From Allodiplogaster sudhausi (Eukaryota; Nematoda; Chromadorea; Rhabditida; Diplogasteridae): a stretch of 64,000 nt of DNA. Below the pieces are notes generated by a model. The model saw only the letters and a list, made by a program, of their open reading frames with translations. It was not told the DNA's origin and ran no database searches. The stretch spans positions 998,001-1,062,000 of the forward strand of contig CALZFC010000040.1 of NCBI GenBank assembly GCA_945643635.1, read 5' to 3'. The translations under genes and the position numbers were made by a program. Of this stretch, positions 12,701 to 24,900 are shown one piece after another; the first letter of the stretch is position 1, and every line of letters starts with the position of its first letter.

Positions 12701-15700
12701 CTCTTCATCGTCCAAGTCGTTCACGAAGAGTAGCCCCTTTCGGTTCTTGTACGGAGAAAAGGTCCTTTTGCAGAGGTTGCTTGCGACATGGCAGATACAA
12801 CAGACATCTAAAGCAAAAAACCACTTACAAAAAGACAGATTTAGGAAGAAAGGTCTTACTTTTCCCGTTATTGAGTCGGAGAGCTTTCGTGATGTTTGAT
12901 CCTTCATCGGAAGCACAAAATACGTCTTGAAGAACGCGTTCCCCCAGGCCAAACGACTTTGCAGCTTGCACGATATCGGACCACACTTGCGCGTTATCCT
13001 TCTTGACAAGGTCGCAGCGCTTCATTGCAACGTGTACACTGAAGTACTGCCTAAAACAGATAATTTGACAAAAGCGTTTAGGTTTAAAGAACTGACCATT
13101 CGTATACGAGATGCAGAACAAGTGTTAGGTAATCATCCTTCCTCTTTCCATAGTCGGCAGAGAACGCACCACCCACTGTTTCGAGATGGCGCACAACTTC
13201 GGCGCCACATTTGGCAAGTAGCTCTTGCTGAATTGTTTGAAGTCGATTTGAGACCGTCTTCCGAGTAGGCACGATGCTGTCCACATCGAAATTCTCAACG
13301 CTGCGGCGCTTAGCCCTAGATGGAACTCGTTGGTAGCTTAATATGAGAAAAAAGGATCCATAAAAAGATCCAGAAAATAAAAGAAGAAACAAAAGGTCTG
13401 ATTTAAAAAATTACGCTGTGAACAAAAATGCTAACCCGATTTTTATTGCCGCTGAAATCACCTCCTTGAATCCGGCGTCCTCGACAATTGAGAATGGGCG
13501 CGAGCTTGTCGCAACCCATTTAGCAACGGCGCTAGAAATCTGCTGCTGCTCCTCTTGCGTTCCGTTCACAGAGAGTTTGGCGACGAAGCCATCAATGCGG
13601 CCTTGAGTAGCTGTCGAGGAAGCGGTGGTCTTCGTGTTCTTCGCACTCTTGCATTTTTCCAAATGTCGACTAAACATAAACAACTACAAATGAGAATCTG
13701 ATATGACACTGTTGAAGATAAAGGAGTGACCAAAACAGCTTTGTACCTGACATTGCCGCCAGTGGTCATGACAAGGCGGCATTGTGCGCAGAAGACGAGA
13801 CGGGTTATCACTGCAGAACCCTCGTCACCGTAGTAGCTGTAGTATATCTGCTTGATGGGGTCGCCCTTGGCACCTCTGCGGAAGAAGAGGAAAGAACGGG
13901 AAAGGAGGCGGTCGAGTTGCGCGTTGGCTAGCGACTGGAGCTGCTCTTTGGTATGCTGGGAGGTTCCATAGTCCTTCCCTGAAATTTTAAACAGGAAGAA
14001 AAAGTCATATGCCAAACTCAAATAAATCATACCAAAGATCTTCCTGAGGATTCGCTTATCCATATCCGGTACATCATCGACGTCCAAAGGGTCATCGCCC
14101 TCCATTTCAGATGTTGAAGAGGACGGAGCCTCCTCAACCGACCGAAAAAGCGGGGAAGAGTTAACAGAAATAAAATAAGTAGCTAGAAATGAAATATGAA
14201 TAAAATATCCAAGTACGAACATATTCGAGTGACAAACGAACACTACGGTTTCGAGTTAAAAGGAGCAGTACAATGGGTCAACGATGTAACTGTCTTCATA
14301 TTTATTTATCTTCGAAGTATATTTTGTCGCTGCATTTTTCATATCGGGCCCAAACGGGCCTACGGGCCGGCCCACCATTTTTGGGCCCGGCCCGGCCCGG
14401 CCCGGGGCCCTGGGAAATTGGGCCGGCCCGGCCCGCGGGCCGGGCCGGGCCGGGCCGGGCCGGGCCGGGCCGGGCCGTTACCGGCTCTGGCTACAACATG
14501 AACGCGTTCTCTTCGGGTGGAAGACTCGTTGAGCTGGAGGACTCACATTCTGCTCTCATTCTTGCTGACAACGGAACTGCCGGACGGTTGGCTGCAACGA
14601 ACTTTTCTTTTTTTCACAATTTCAGGTTTTCATTGCTTGATAAATTATAAATTGACAGCATTGAACATTTCATGAGATCTTTTAGCTACGGAGCTGAAAT
14701 CATTCTGAGAAGGCGACTAGAGCATCTTCTAACAGCGAGTACAGGTACCTACATACGTATTTTACTTTGATTGATTTTCTCTATATACATAATAAGAAGG
14801 GAGTTTTTTTAATGCTTTGAATTACTTTATTTATTTCTAGCTCCCGTTGTGTGTCTCTTGGTCGAAGGAGGCTCGTTTTCCATCAAAGTCGCTAATGACT
14901 ACCTCACAAAGTAACAAATATCTTGCAAAATGTAAACTAATTTTTCAAGCAAACATGAAATGTTGTTGCAGTACACCTCAAATACCGGTAGTTGTCTGTG
15001 ATGGCAATGGCCGGGCAGCCAACCTCCTTGCTCTTGCTCATCAACTGCTGCAACCTCATCTCCAGAAAAGGTCTAGAGCTTAAAATGAATTTTTTAAATG
15101 CACGATGGAATCACCGTCCAAACTTAAGCGGTGCTCTGCCCGAATCGGTAGAAGAGAAGCTGCTGGAAGTGGCTCGAGCCCACTTCGATTTGGATGATTC
15201 TCATCTCCGCCGTGTCGTCCGCTACTCAATCGACTGCGCTAAACGACGAAATCTGGTAATAATTTTTTTCCTTTTCGTGAAGTTGTAGCCATCCTTTTCT
15301 TCAGTTAACAGTGTATCGTCACGGCGAGGAGTCGGAGGACAGCGAATTGGATCATTCCATCTTCTCCGCTCTTCTTAAAGGTTTCTTTCTCTCTCAGCCA
15401 GCTATTCATACGGTTCCTGATTCAGGCCAGAATCTGTCGGCCCAAGACCAGCTTCATCTCGCTCTCGCTTGGAACCGCGCAGACGTCGCCGAGAAGGAGA
15501 TCTTCACCGGAACTGCTGTACACTGCGATGTATCCTTTGCGGTTTCCAGAGATGCCTTGTATTGCAGGAGTGGTCTGCCGCGACTCTCCAGATGGCTCTG
15601 ATGGAGGCTCTCCTCCACCATCGCGTTGCCTTCGTGCATCTTCTTCTGGAGAACGGCGTCCCTCTCCACAACTTCCTAACTTTCGAACGTCTTGAGTCTC

Positions 15701-15918
15701 TTTATAACACGGTGTGAACTTAAGTAGAATACAGATGCGTATGTATTTACATACATACCTACATATGTATATATGAACTAGTTTCCGATACGATTACACC
15801 GAAACTGTTTTCAGCATTACGGACCGCCGAGCCCCCTGAGGATGCTCTTTGGGAAAAAGAGTGAGTCGTTGACGTTGCCGCATGTTGGACAGGTTTATCA
15901 TTTTTATTCGTATACACC

Positions 15919-15950
<32 letters not shown>

Positions 15951-18900
15951 TGTATGTATGTATGTATGTTTGTATGTATCTCGTTAGATAAAAAGAAGCA
16001 GTCACTTGTAGTCCATCGATCACCTCGTAGGCTTTGGCTACCAATCGCAGTACAGCACAGCGGACTTCTCTGCCAGATATGCTCTCTATCAACAATGCCA
16101 AACTGTGAGCAGTCATTCACTTTCTCTTCTCCTTCATACATACATCAAAAATTACACATTTCCTTTCCCTGAGTTTTTGCAGCGCAACGATGACCCTAAC
16201 AATATATCTACTGAACGTCTGAATGACAACAGTTAGCTCCCACACTCGATTGAAGTTACTAATAAACCAAAATGTCTGATGGCAGAGAGGAAAGCGAGCC
16301 ATCGCCTGACAATAAATGCAAGTAATCGACAGAAGACTTCCACAGTCACACTCAAGAGTCAGAATAGCATGCAGAATGCGGCAGAAACCGAAGATGACGG
16401 TTTATACTCCCTTATGCTTCTTCACTATTGCCGTTTCATTGTTTTGAGATTACTTTAACTACAAGAGATACAGGCGACTCCGTGTGTGACGTCTTCACTT
16501 TCGACCGCCCCTTCAAGGAGCTTCTGGTGTGGGCGGTGCTAACGAGACGGCATGAGATGGCTCGTCTCATGTGGCGACATGGGGATGAGCCACTCGCCAA
16601 GGTGGCTGGGAGAAGGGTTTTTTGAAGGGTGGACGAATGGGCGTGGTCTGAGGTACCATAGAAAAGTTGTAGGCTCTCGTGGCTGCTCGACTCAATTTCT
16701 CTTTGGCTGGCCACGCTCTTGGCCAGCTGCTCGAGTTGCCACTTCGCGAGGAGCTGAAATCGAATGGAAGGTCTGCATTCCATATAATTATGTATTTTTT
16801 GTGTCAATATAGCGTATTTTATAGCTGTCCTGTATCCATAACAGGGACTTCCGCAAATTGTCGGTGGAGTTGCTGGACGCTTGCTACAAGGCGAACGATG
16901 ACATGACCCGGGTGCTTCTGACCTGCGAACTCGGCTACTGGGGCCGTCAGACCTGTCTTGGCCTTGCGTATCTCATTGATAATCTTGAGTTCATCGGGCA
17001 TCCATGGTTTCTTTCTTTACCTCAATTGCTAACTGACCTACGAAATAATATTTCTTACAATAAAAATGAAGAACATTTCATTTCAGCAGCCAATCCATTC
17101 TGACCGAAATGTGGTTTGGTGGAATGCAAGCACGCAGGTTGGCTTGAACATGCACTCATGAAAACTCTATGCATACTTGTTCACTTCAGCACGTCAATCT
17201 GGACGGTACTTGCCTGCCTGTTCGTCCCGCCGTTTATCACTATCATCGAATTCAAGGTTATTTCCTTTATTCAAGACTTTCGTCCGCAAGTCGCTCCCCC
17301 TGCTCTCTTAACGTCACATGCCAGGAGGTTCAATGTTCCCTTCACCCCTTCCCCTTTTTTTCATTTAGTCTGCACTGATAGCACGACATTTATTTGAATA
17401 TGTTGTCACATCTTAAATTGATATATGAATAAATAAATAAATAGATAAACTTCAACGAATATCTCATACTTACCAAATTTGTTTTCACTATAAAGGAGAG
17501 AACATTTTAAATACTTTTCTTTGAAAATATAAAAAAAAATGAAGTGGCATTCAGTCGAAGGAAGAGCTTCGCCAACAGCCGCACACCGCGGAGAAACACG
17601 CAGCCGACCACAGTGGATACGCGTCCTCTAACCATTCAGAAGATGAGGAGGCGGAGTTCATCCTCTTCTGACGACGAGGTCAGGGCCAATTCATGAGCAT
17701 CTCTTGATTCTCATACTGTACTTTCAGGAGAAAGGGGGCCTTCACGTTCGTCCACTGCAAACGGGCAAGGGCTGAGCATTATGAATGTCCATATTTCATA
17801 CCTTTATCTTTATTTTAGATTATTTATACAACGCTTATTTATCAAGTAGATGCGGCATGAGTAATGAAGAAGTTAGTTTGTTGTCAGATGGTCCGCAGCA
17901 GCTTTCGAAAAGGACATCAACAGCCTCAGCAGTCTTCAGCCATTCGCTCTCTCGCATTCAATCTACAACCTCATTTCTTCGCTCCAGGCACGTCTACCAA
18001 CAAGGCGCTTTCATTTATTTACAATCAAATATTGATTGATTTTACCAGGCAGCCGACCGCCATCACCAACCAAAGAGGAGACTGCTGCTCCGGTCGTTCC
18101 TGAGAGACGAAACAGAAGTTCGACACTCCAAGCAATTCGCAAAAGGCACCGAGTCGGCGCGATGGAAGGAGGCGAATCTCTCTCATTTTTTTAATTTTAT
18201 TTTATTTCCATAATTTTATTGATTAATTGTAGATCTTTAGAAAATAAACAAGCTCCATCATCCACAACGACTTCACGCGAAGGGCGCTTGCAAAGTTCCT
18301 TCGCTCTCTCTGAAACAAATCATGAAGATCGGAAGAAGCGGGTAACAGTTTATTTAAAAAAAAATTTTATATCCATCATGAAATATTAGTAAGCACAACT
18401 GTTGTTATTTGAAATTTTTTAAGCGTCCGCTGAATTGGTGGCGGCGTGTCAGTGAATTTTATACTGCACCCATCACTACATTCTGGCTCTGGGCTCTCGC
18501 CTTCGGGCTTTTCCAGGTCTGCTGCTTAATTGCATAGAGATTCTTGGACGGATTAGTTCCTTCAGCTTCTGCTTATCTATACTCTGGTTCTCCGCACCCC
18601 AGAAGTACCTGCGTACAATGAGTGGTTCCTCATCGCTTACATTGTCGTCTATGGTCTTGACCAGATTAGAAATGTATGCTTGCCATTCACTGCTCTCTTC
18701 AGCCAGAGTCTCACTCATTCAGTTCTTTTCCTTCGAAATGCGGCCGTTCTCACAGAAGCTTCTGCATTTCTTCTCGAATCTTCGCACCGGTTTCCTGATC
18801 CTTGGAATCGTCACTTTCATCATTGGATTCGCTCTCCGCTGCATCGAGGAAACGAGGTGCTCCCTGTCCCCCCTGAATCTAACTTTTCCTTTCTTCCAAT

Positions 18901-21900
18901 GTTTCTGTGATTGTGAGGATGACCGGCCGCGTCATCATAATCATGAACAGTGTGATCTGGTCTTTCAAGCTGCTCGACTACCTTTCCGTTCACCGCTTCC
19001 TCGGGCCGTATATCAGCATCGCCGGCGAAATGGCCAGATTTTTCATTAACTCCTTTTGATAAGGAAACAGTTAAAAAAGAGTCAAAACATATAAAAGTAA
19101 AGAGGTAGTCGAAATAAACTGCCCACTGCATACTTCTCCATCTTTCTACAGATTCCGCGCACTATCGCAATCCTTGTGATGATTGCCATCTCGGTCGTGT
19201 CCTTCGGTCTCGTCCGCCAAGCAATTACTTACCCCGAAGAAGTACGCCAATCACTTCTTGTACCTATTCTCTTTACGTATGTATGTACATATACCTCTCG
19301 CCATTTGTCTCCCTTTCAGTCGACTATTGCTCTTAATCACTCCGCACTGTTCTCTCTCCCTCTCTCTCTCACTCTGCCCGTCCCTCTCTCTCTCACTCAG
19401 TCAAATCTCCCTCTCCTTCCCTCTCTTCTCTCTCCCTCTCTCTCTCACTCTGCCCCTCCCTCTCTCTCACTCAGTCAAATCTCCCTCTCATTCCCTCTCT
19501 TCTCTCTCCCTCTCTCTCTCACTCTGCCCCTCCCTCTCTCTCACTCAGTCAAATCTCCCTCTCCTTCCCTCTCTTCTCTCTCCCTCTCTCTCTCCACTCT
19601 GCCCCTCCCTCTCTCTCACTCAGTCAAATCTCCCTCTCATTCCCTCTCTTCTCTCTCCCTCTCTCTCTCACTCTGCCCCTCCCTCTCTCTCACTCAGTAA
19701 AATCTCCCTCTCCTTCCCTCTCTTCTCTCTCCCTCTCTCTCTCCACTCTGCCCCTCCCTCTCTCTCACTCAGTCAATTCTCCCTCTCCTTCCCTCTCTTC
19801 TCTCTCCCTCTCTCTCTCACTCTGCCCCTCCCTCTCTCTCACTCAGTCAAATCTCCCTCTCCTTCCCTCTCTTCTCTCTCTCACTCTGCCCCTCCCTCTC
19901 TCTCACTCAGTCAAATCTCCCTCTCATTCCCTCTCTTCTCTCTCCCTCTCTCTCTCACTCTGCCCCTCCCTCTCTCTCACTCAGTCAAATCTCCCTCTCC
20001 TTCCCTCTCTTCTCTCTCTCACTCTGCCCCTCCCTCTCTCTCACTCAGTCAAATCTCCCTCTCCTTCCCTCTCTTCTCTCTCTCACAGACACATTTTGGG
20101 TCTGTTCTTGCCCGCTTAGTTCACTGCTATGCCTTGAGGAATGGCACTGGATCATGGTGCGTAACTTGCTCCTCAAGCCCTATTACATGCTCTACGGCGA
20201 GGTCTACGCAGTCGAGATCGACACGTGTGGCGACAACTGTATATTTCTGCGATATTTCTCCCTTTAACAAATTCATTTTTTTTGCCGTTCTGAATTTAGT
20301 ATGGAATCGCCATATCGAGGAGGGCGTTCCCATCAGCTCGCTGAACACAACAATCGGTACTGTATTACTCCTCGTTATGATGACTGTGATGGTGTAGCAA
20401 TATTTTAAAATAAACAACCCTAGTTCTTAGAATTCGTTGTTTAAAAGGCCCTTGAGATAAGATATTCTGAATATGTGTCTGGTTCCGCCCATGCTCTCCG
20501 ACTAAATGATACTCGCTAAACTCAGATGAAGGTAATTGCGTGGTGTGGCCACTGGGTGTCTCCCTTCTACATGACCTTCTACATGCTCATTGCCTACGTG
20601 CTCCTCATGAACACCATGGTCGCCTGCTGCACGTTAGTTGCCTTTTCAAGGATATTGTTCCTTGCCTGAAGCACCGGTGGTGGACTGGCCAGCGCAGACA
20701 GAATTCCATTCAAGATACGTGTATGAACAGCGTGTCGGCATCACTTCCGAGATGTGGCTCTTCGATCGATTCCGACAGGTTGTCATTTTGCTCTCTTCAT
20801 ACACCCTTCCAATCAAAATGTGAAAGAAGTGATACCCCATATCGTGAAAGAGAGCCATTAGACCCACTTTGTTCTGGGTTGGAGCTCTTTCCTGGGGAGA
20901 AACTGGTAGTCATGTTTGTTTGACAATGGACCGACCAGATTTAACTGTGTGAATTGAGAAGAATGCAATGTGTTTCAACACATAAATTCGAAGTCAACTC
21001 GATAGGATTTATTATCCTTGGGAGAAGTGAAGTCAGAGAAGAGTAAGAGGTTGAGAAAGAAAGAGAGACGAGAGACGCAGAGAAATAAATAAGACAGAGA
21101 GTTGAAGAAAGGAAATAAAGCCTGATTGCGAGCGAAGCGAGAGCGAAAAGGAGAACCGCCCGAGCACCGGCAGACGCAGAACGAAGAATGATTTGAGAAG
21201 CAAGAGGAAATGAAAGACGAAATTATATAAGCATCTAATTAAAGACAGATGCAAATTAAGAAAAAGGGGAAAATTCCAATGCAATTGGAAACATTGGTCC
21301 TGACTCGCTGTTTGCCACGCAGCATAACAGGGACGTTGGTGGTGAGCAGGTGACTCGAATTCTTGTGGTTCTTGTCAGTAAAGAGGACGGTGGGCACAGA
21401 GATCGCGATTGAGTCTTGGCTCTTCTTCTCTGCTTCTTGCCCCGTGTTAACCGACTCTCTCTTCGAGTTATCTCCAGTGGGATTCGTGTCCCTTCTGGGC
21501 TGGAACTGTGATGCGTTCCTTCCATCTTGACTATTGTTAGCCTTCTGATGGTACGAGTTATGGGGTCGACCATTGCCACCGGATTGGCGGAACTCGTTGT
21601 GTCCAGCACGTTGACCTTCGTTGGTCCTCTGAGAGTGAGAGTTATGTGGCCGCTCATGACTGTACTGGCGGAACTCGTTGTTCTCTCTGTGCTGGGATTT
21701 TGCATGCGTATAGTTGTCGCCGAAGTTCTGTTGCTGCTGCGGTTCAGACTGCCAGACGTTCAGAGAGGACCGACGAAGAGAGGTAAGTTGAGATTGCGAG
21801 AATTCTTCACATCTCAGCACTTCCTCAACCTTTGCCAGTAGTTGCTCCGTGTTTGGCATCAGCAGATTGCCAGAGAAGTCGCGATGTTCGTGCTGCCATT

Positions 21901-24900
21901 TGAACACTTGTTCGAGTGTCTCAGCTGAGAATCGCGCCAAAATCTTCTCATGGAGCAGAGGCTGGAATCTGACGTCACTGTAGTCAGCCATTCTTCGAAC
22001 GATTGCTCTGATCTTGTACAGAGATCGCAGTTGTTCATTGACGTGAACTTGGCCTTTCGGCATGGCTTCCAATTCGCGGTGAAGTGACGGTAGATGTTGC
22101 TACCCTTGAAACGCCGGTTCAACTCGCGTTTGGCCATTTCGTAGTTCTCTCATGTCCAGGAAATGCCATCCAGAACCATCAGTGCTTCTCCGCTGAGACA
22201 GCTCTTGAGATAGAGCATCTTGGTGAGCTCAGAGAGGTCAGGGCGTCTGTCGACTGCTTCTGTGAATGCACTGACGAATTCTTCGTACTCCTTCAAATTG
22301 CCATCAAAAGTGGGCAAAGCCATGGGCGGCAGTTCAGGCAGTCGGTAGTTGCATGCAACGTGTTGTGTAGCAACGACTGGTGAGTGAGGCAGCGCTGGCT
22401 CTCTACTCCACACGGTCCTCGGAATGGCCGTCTGAGGCCTCTGTTCCTGAGGAACGCCTGCATTTCCGCTGTGTCCATGATGCTGAAGATTGACATTGAA
22501 GCCGCTGCTTCTCGACAAGGATGACGCCATGATTCCGGTTTCAAGCTGACACCTTTCGTCGAGAAGAGACAAGGCATTCAGAACATGAATGGGCTCGTGC
22601 GCTGCCCTAGCTTCTTCCTTCTTCTTCATTATCGTCTCTCGTATTGCCTTCAGGAACGAGTGTAGTTCTTCAGAGTGCCGTTCGACTTCCCGCGAGAGCA
22701 GACTGAGTTCTCTGTATGCTCGGCATTCTTCAAGGAAAGCGAGACAGAGCCTCTGTGCAATGTTCCGCTCGGGGTGTCCACTTGGCAGCTTTTCAGCTTC
22801 TCTGATGGCTTTGCACTGCCTTTTGTAGGCTTCGAAGTTCTCTCTGATCGAGTCGTAGACTGTGCATGCTGAAGACTCAATACTCCGCAACTTGTTCACG
22901 CTGTAGTTGGTCAGTCGTGACATGTGGAAGGACGTGAATTCAGCTGTTCTGCTGCAGCAGACTTCGATTGCAGATGAGCATTTTCGGAGATGCTCAAAGG
23001 CGATCTCGTACTTGCTTGTCACTGCTGCCATTTCGGCATTCTCATTCTCTTCTACTTCTTCTCCATCACCGGTTGAGAGCAGATCTTTCCAGCCTTTCCA
23101 CTCGTGAGGGTTACTCAGAGGGATCTGGTCAATGGAAGTCTGATTCGACGACTGCATCTTCACGTTGTCGAAAGTATTGCTCGCCATAACTTCTCTCTCA
23201 TCTGCCAGTCTTCTGCCAGACACCACAGGCATTTGGCCATTGAAGTCAGTGTGCTGCTCTGAGAATGACGTGGGCCCTGCGGGCAATGAAGAGTAAGGCC
23301 TCACAGGCACTGAAGAGTATGGCTGCATGAAGTTTGACATGACGTGTGACTGAGAGACGTGAGTGAAGTTGCCACGCGGATTGTTCGGATCGTCTCCGCG
23401 TTGCCCAAAAGAGGACACCGTGTACGACGCACCATGTGAAAGAAGTGATACCCCATATCGTGAAAGAGAGCCATTAGACCCACTTTGTTCTGGGTTGGAG
23501 CTCTTTCCTGGGGAGAAACTGGTAGTCATGTTTGTTTGACAATGGACCGACCAGATTTAACTGTGTGAATTGAGAAGAATGCAATGTGTTTCAACACATA
23601 AATTCGAAGTTAACTCGATAGGATTTATTATCCTTGGCAGAAGTGAAGTCAGAGAAGAGTAAGAGGTTGAGAAAGAAAGAGAGACGAGAGACGCAGATAA
23701 ATAAATAAGACAGAGAGTTGAAGAAAGGAAATAAAGCCTGATTGCGGGCGAAGCGAGAGCGAAAAGGAGAACCGCCCGAGCACCGGCAGACGCAGAACGA
23801 AGAATGATTTGAGAAGCAAGAGGAAATGAAAGACGAAATTATATAAGCATCTAATTAAAGACAGATGCAAATAAAGAAAAAGGGGAAAATTCCAATGCAA
23901 TTGGAAACACAAAATGTAAAATTTTTTATATCTCAAAAAAATTTGGACATGAAATTAATAAAATTTCAATGGGACAAGAAACTTTACGCGTCAACATATT
24001 GCAAATATATTGATGATTCTGTATTAATTGATCTGGTGCAGGTGATGGAGTACGACTCCCAGCCTTTCCTGCCGCCCCCACTCACGATCTTCTATCACGT
24101 CTATCTCTTCTACAAATTCTGCTACGTTCGCAACAGACGCCATCTCACAGACCACTCGCTAAGTAAAATCGCACTTTAAACCCTCTTTTGGACATCTCTC
24201 TCCGATACTCTTATTACCTTAGGAAAGGTTTTGAGGAAAGAAAGCATGATATCTCGTTGAGAGCTCTTCTTGTCGCCGGAGAGACTGGCAGGGTTGCACC
24301 GCTTCGAAGGGGAGTGTCTTGAGGATATGATGAGGGCGAAAGAGCGACGATTCCACACCTCCACTGATGAGAGCGTTCAGAGAACAGCTGCCAGGTCTCC
24401 TATTCCCTCTTACAGTATTCCAAAGTGTTGCTTCAGGAACGAGGAGATCTTGACGCGACTCTCGAGCATTGAACCGTTTGAAACAGTTGTGCATGACGCG
24501 CTTAGAGAGATCGACCAGAGGATCACAGCACTCGAGAACTACCGCGTTCGTGCAGTCTAATTATTCTGCTAATTAACTCTAACAATTAGTAACAAGAAGA
24601 AACCAGTATACGTACATAATTCAAACTTCGACGTGCACATCAATGGATCTCGAATGGTTAATATTTATGAACAGGAGGTCGAAGAGCAGCAGATTGGCCA
24701 ACTCTGCGGAAGACTGGAAATGCTTCTGTCTCTTCTAGCGGGAGGAAGCGACAGTTCTCGAATCCAGCCGAGCACGGCCTCCAATACAACGACGGCACGT
24801 CCGCTTCATCGCCCGCCGTTCTTCGCTGCAGACTCTGGTTTTCCGCAATGAGTCTTACTAGGTTGGAGTCGAACCTAATCGCAGTGATCTTAGAACCTAA

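Larger units (their letters stand above)
20819..23909 (-). mobile_element. Internally deleted BEL/Pao-type LTR retrotransposon
   Basis: Two direct 475-bp LTRs (20819-21293 and 23435-23909), each beginning TG and ending CA on the plus strand, bound a 2141-bp interior. CAAAA flanks both sides as a 5-bp target duplication (20814-20818 and 23910-23914). Polarity is minus, judged from gag and from the primer-binding site: a 17-bp stretch beginning TGGTGCGTCG abuts the 5' LTR at 23418-23434 and resembles the complement of a tRNA-Gly 3' end. The interior keeps only gag. Protease, reverse transcriptase, RNase H and integrase are absent, and I see no polypurine tract beside the 3' LTR. It lies antisense within a TRPM intron (about 20791-24043). 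Confidence 0.88.

Noticed and set aside
15794..16141. Frame rich in Tyr-Ile-His-Thr repeats
   Set aside because: It is a translation of a TATG microsatellite between TRPM exons.
19183..20397. 404-aa open frame of Ser/Leu/Pro repeats
   Set aside because: It is a translation of the CT-rich tandem repeat in a TRPM intron. All six frames of such sequence stay open by composition, and true TRPM exons lie on either side.
20646..20867. Short minus frame resembling sequence at 23301-23483
   Set aside because: The similarity is explained by the LTR of the retroelement present in two copies.
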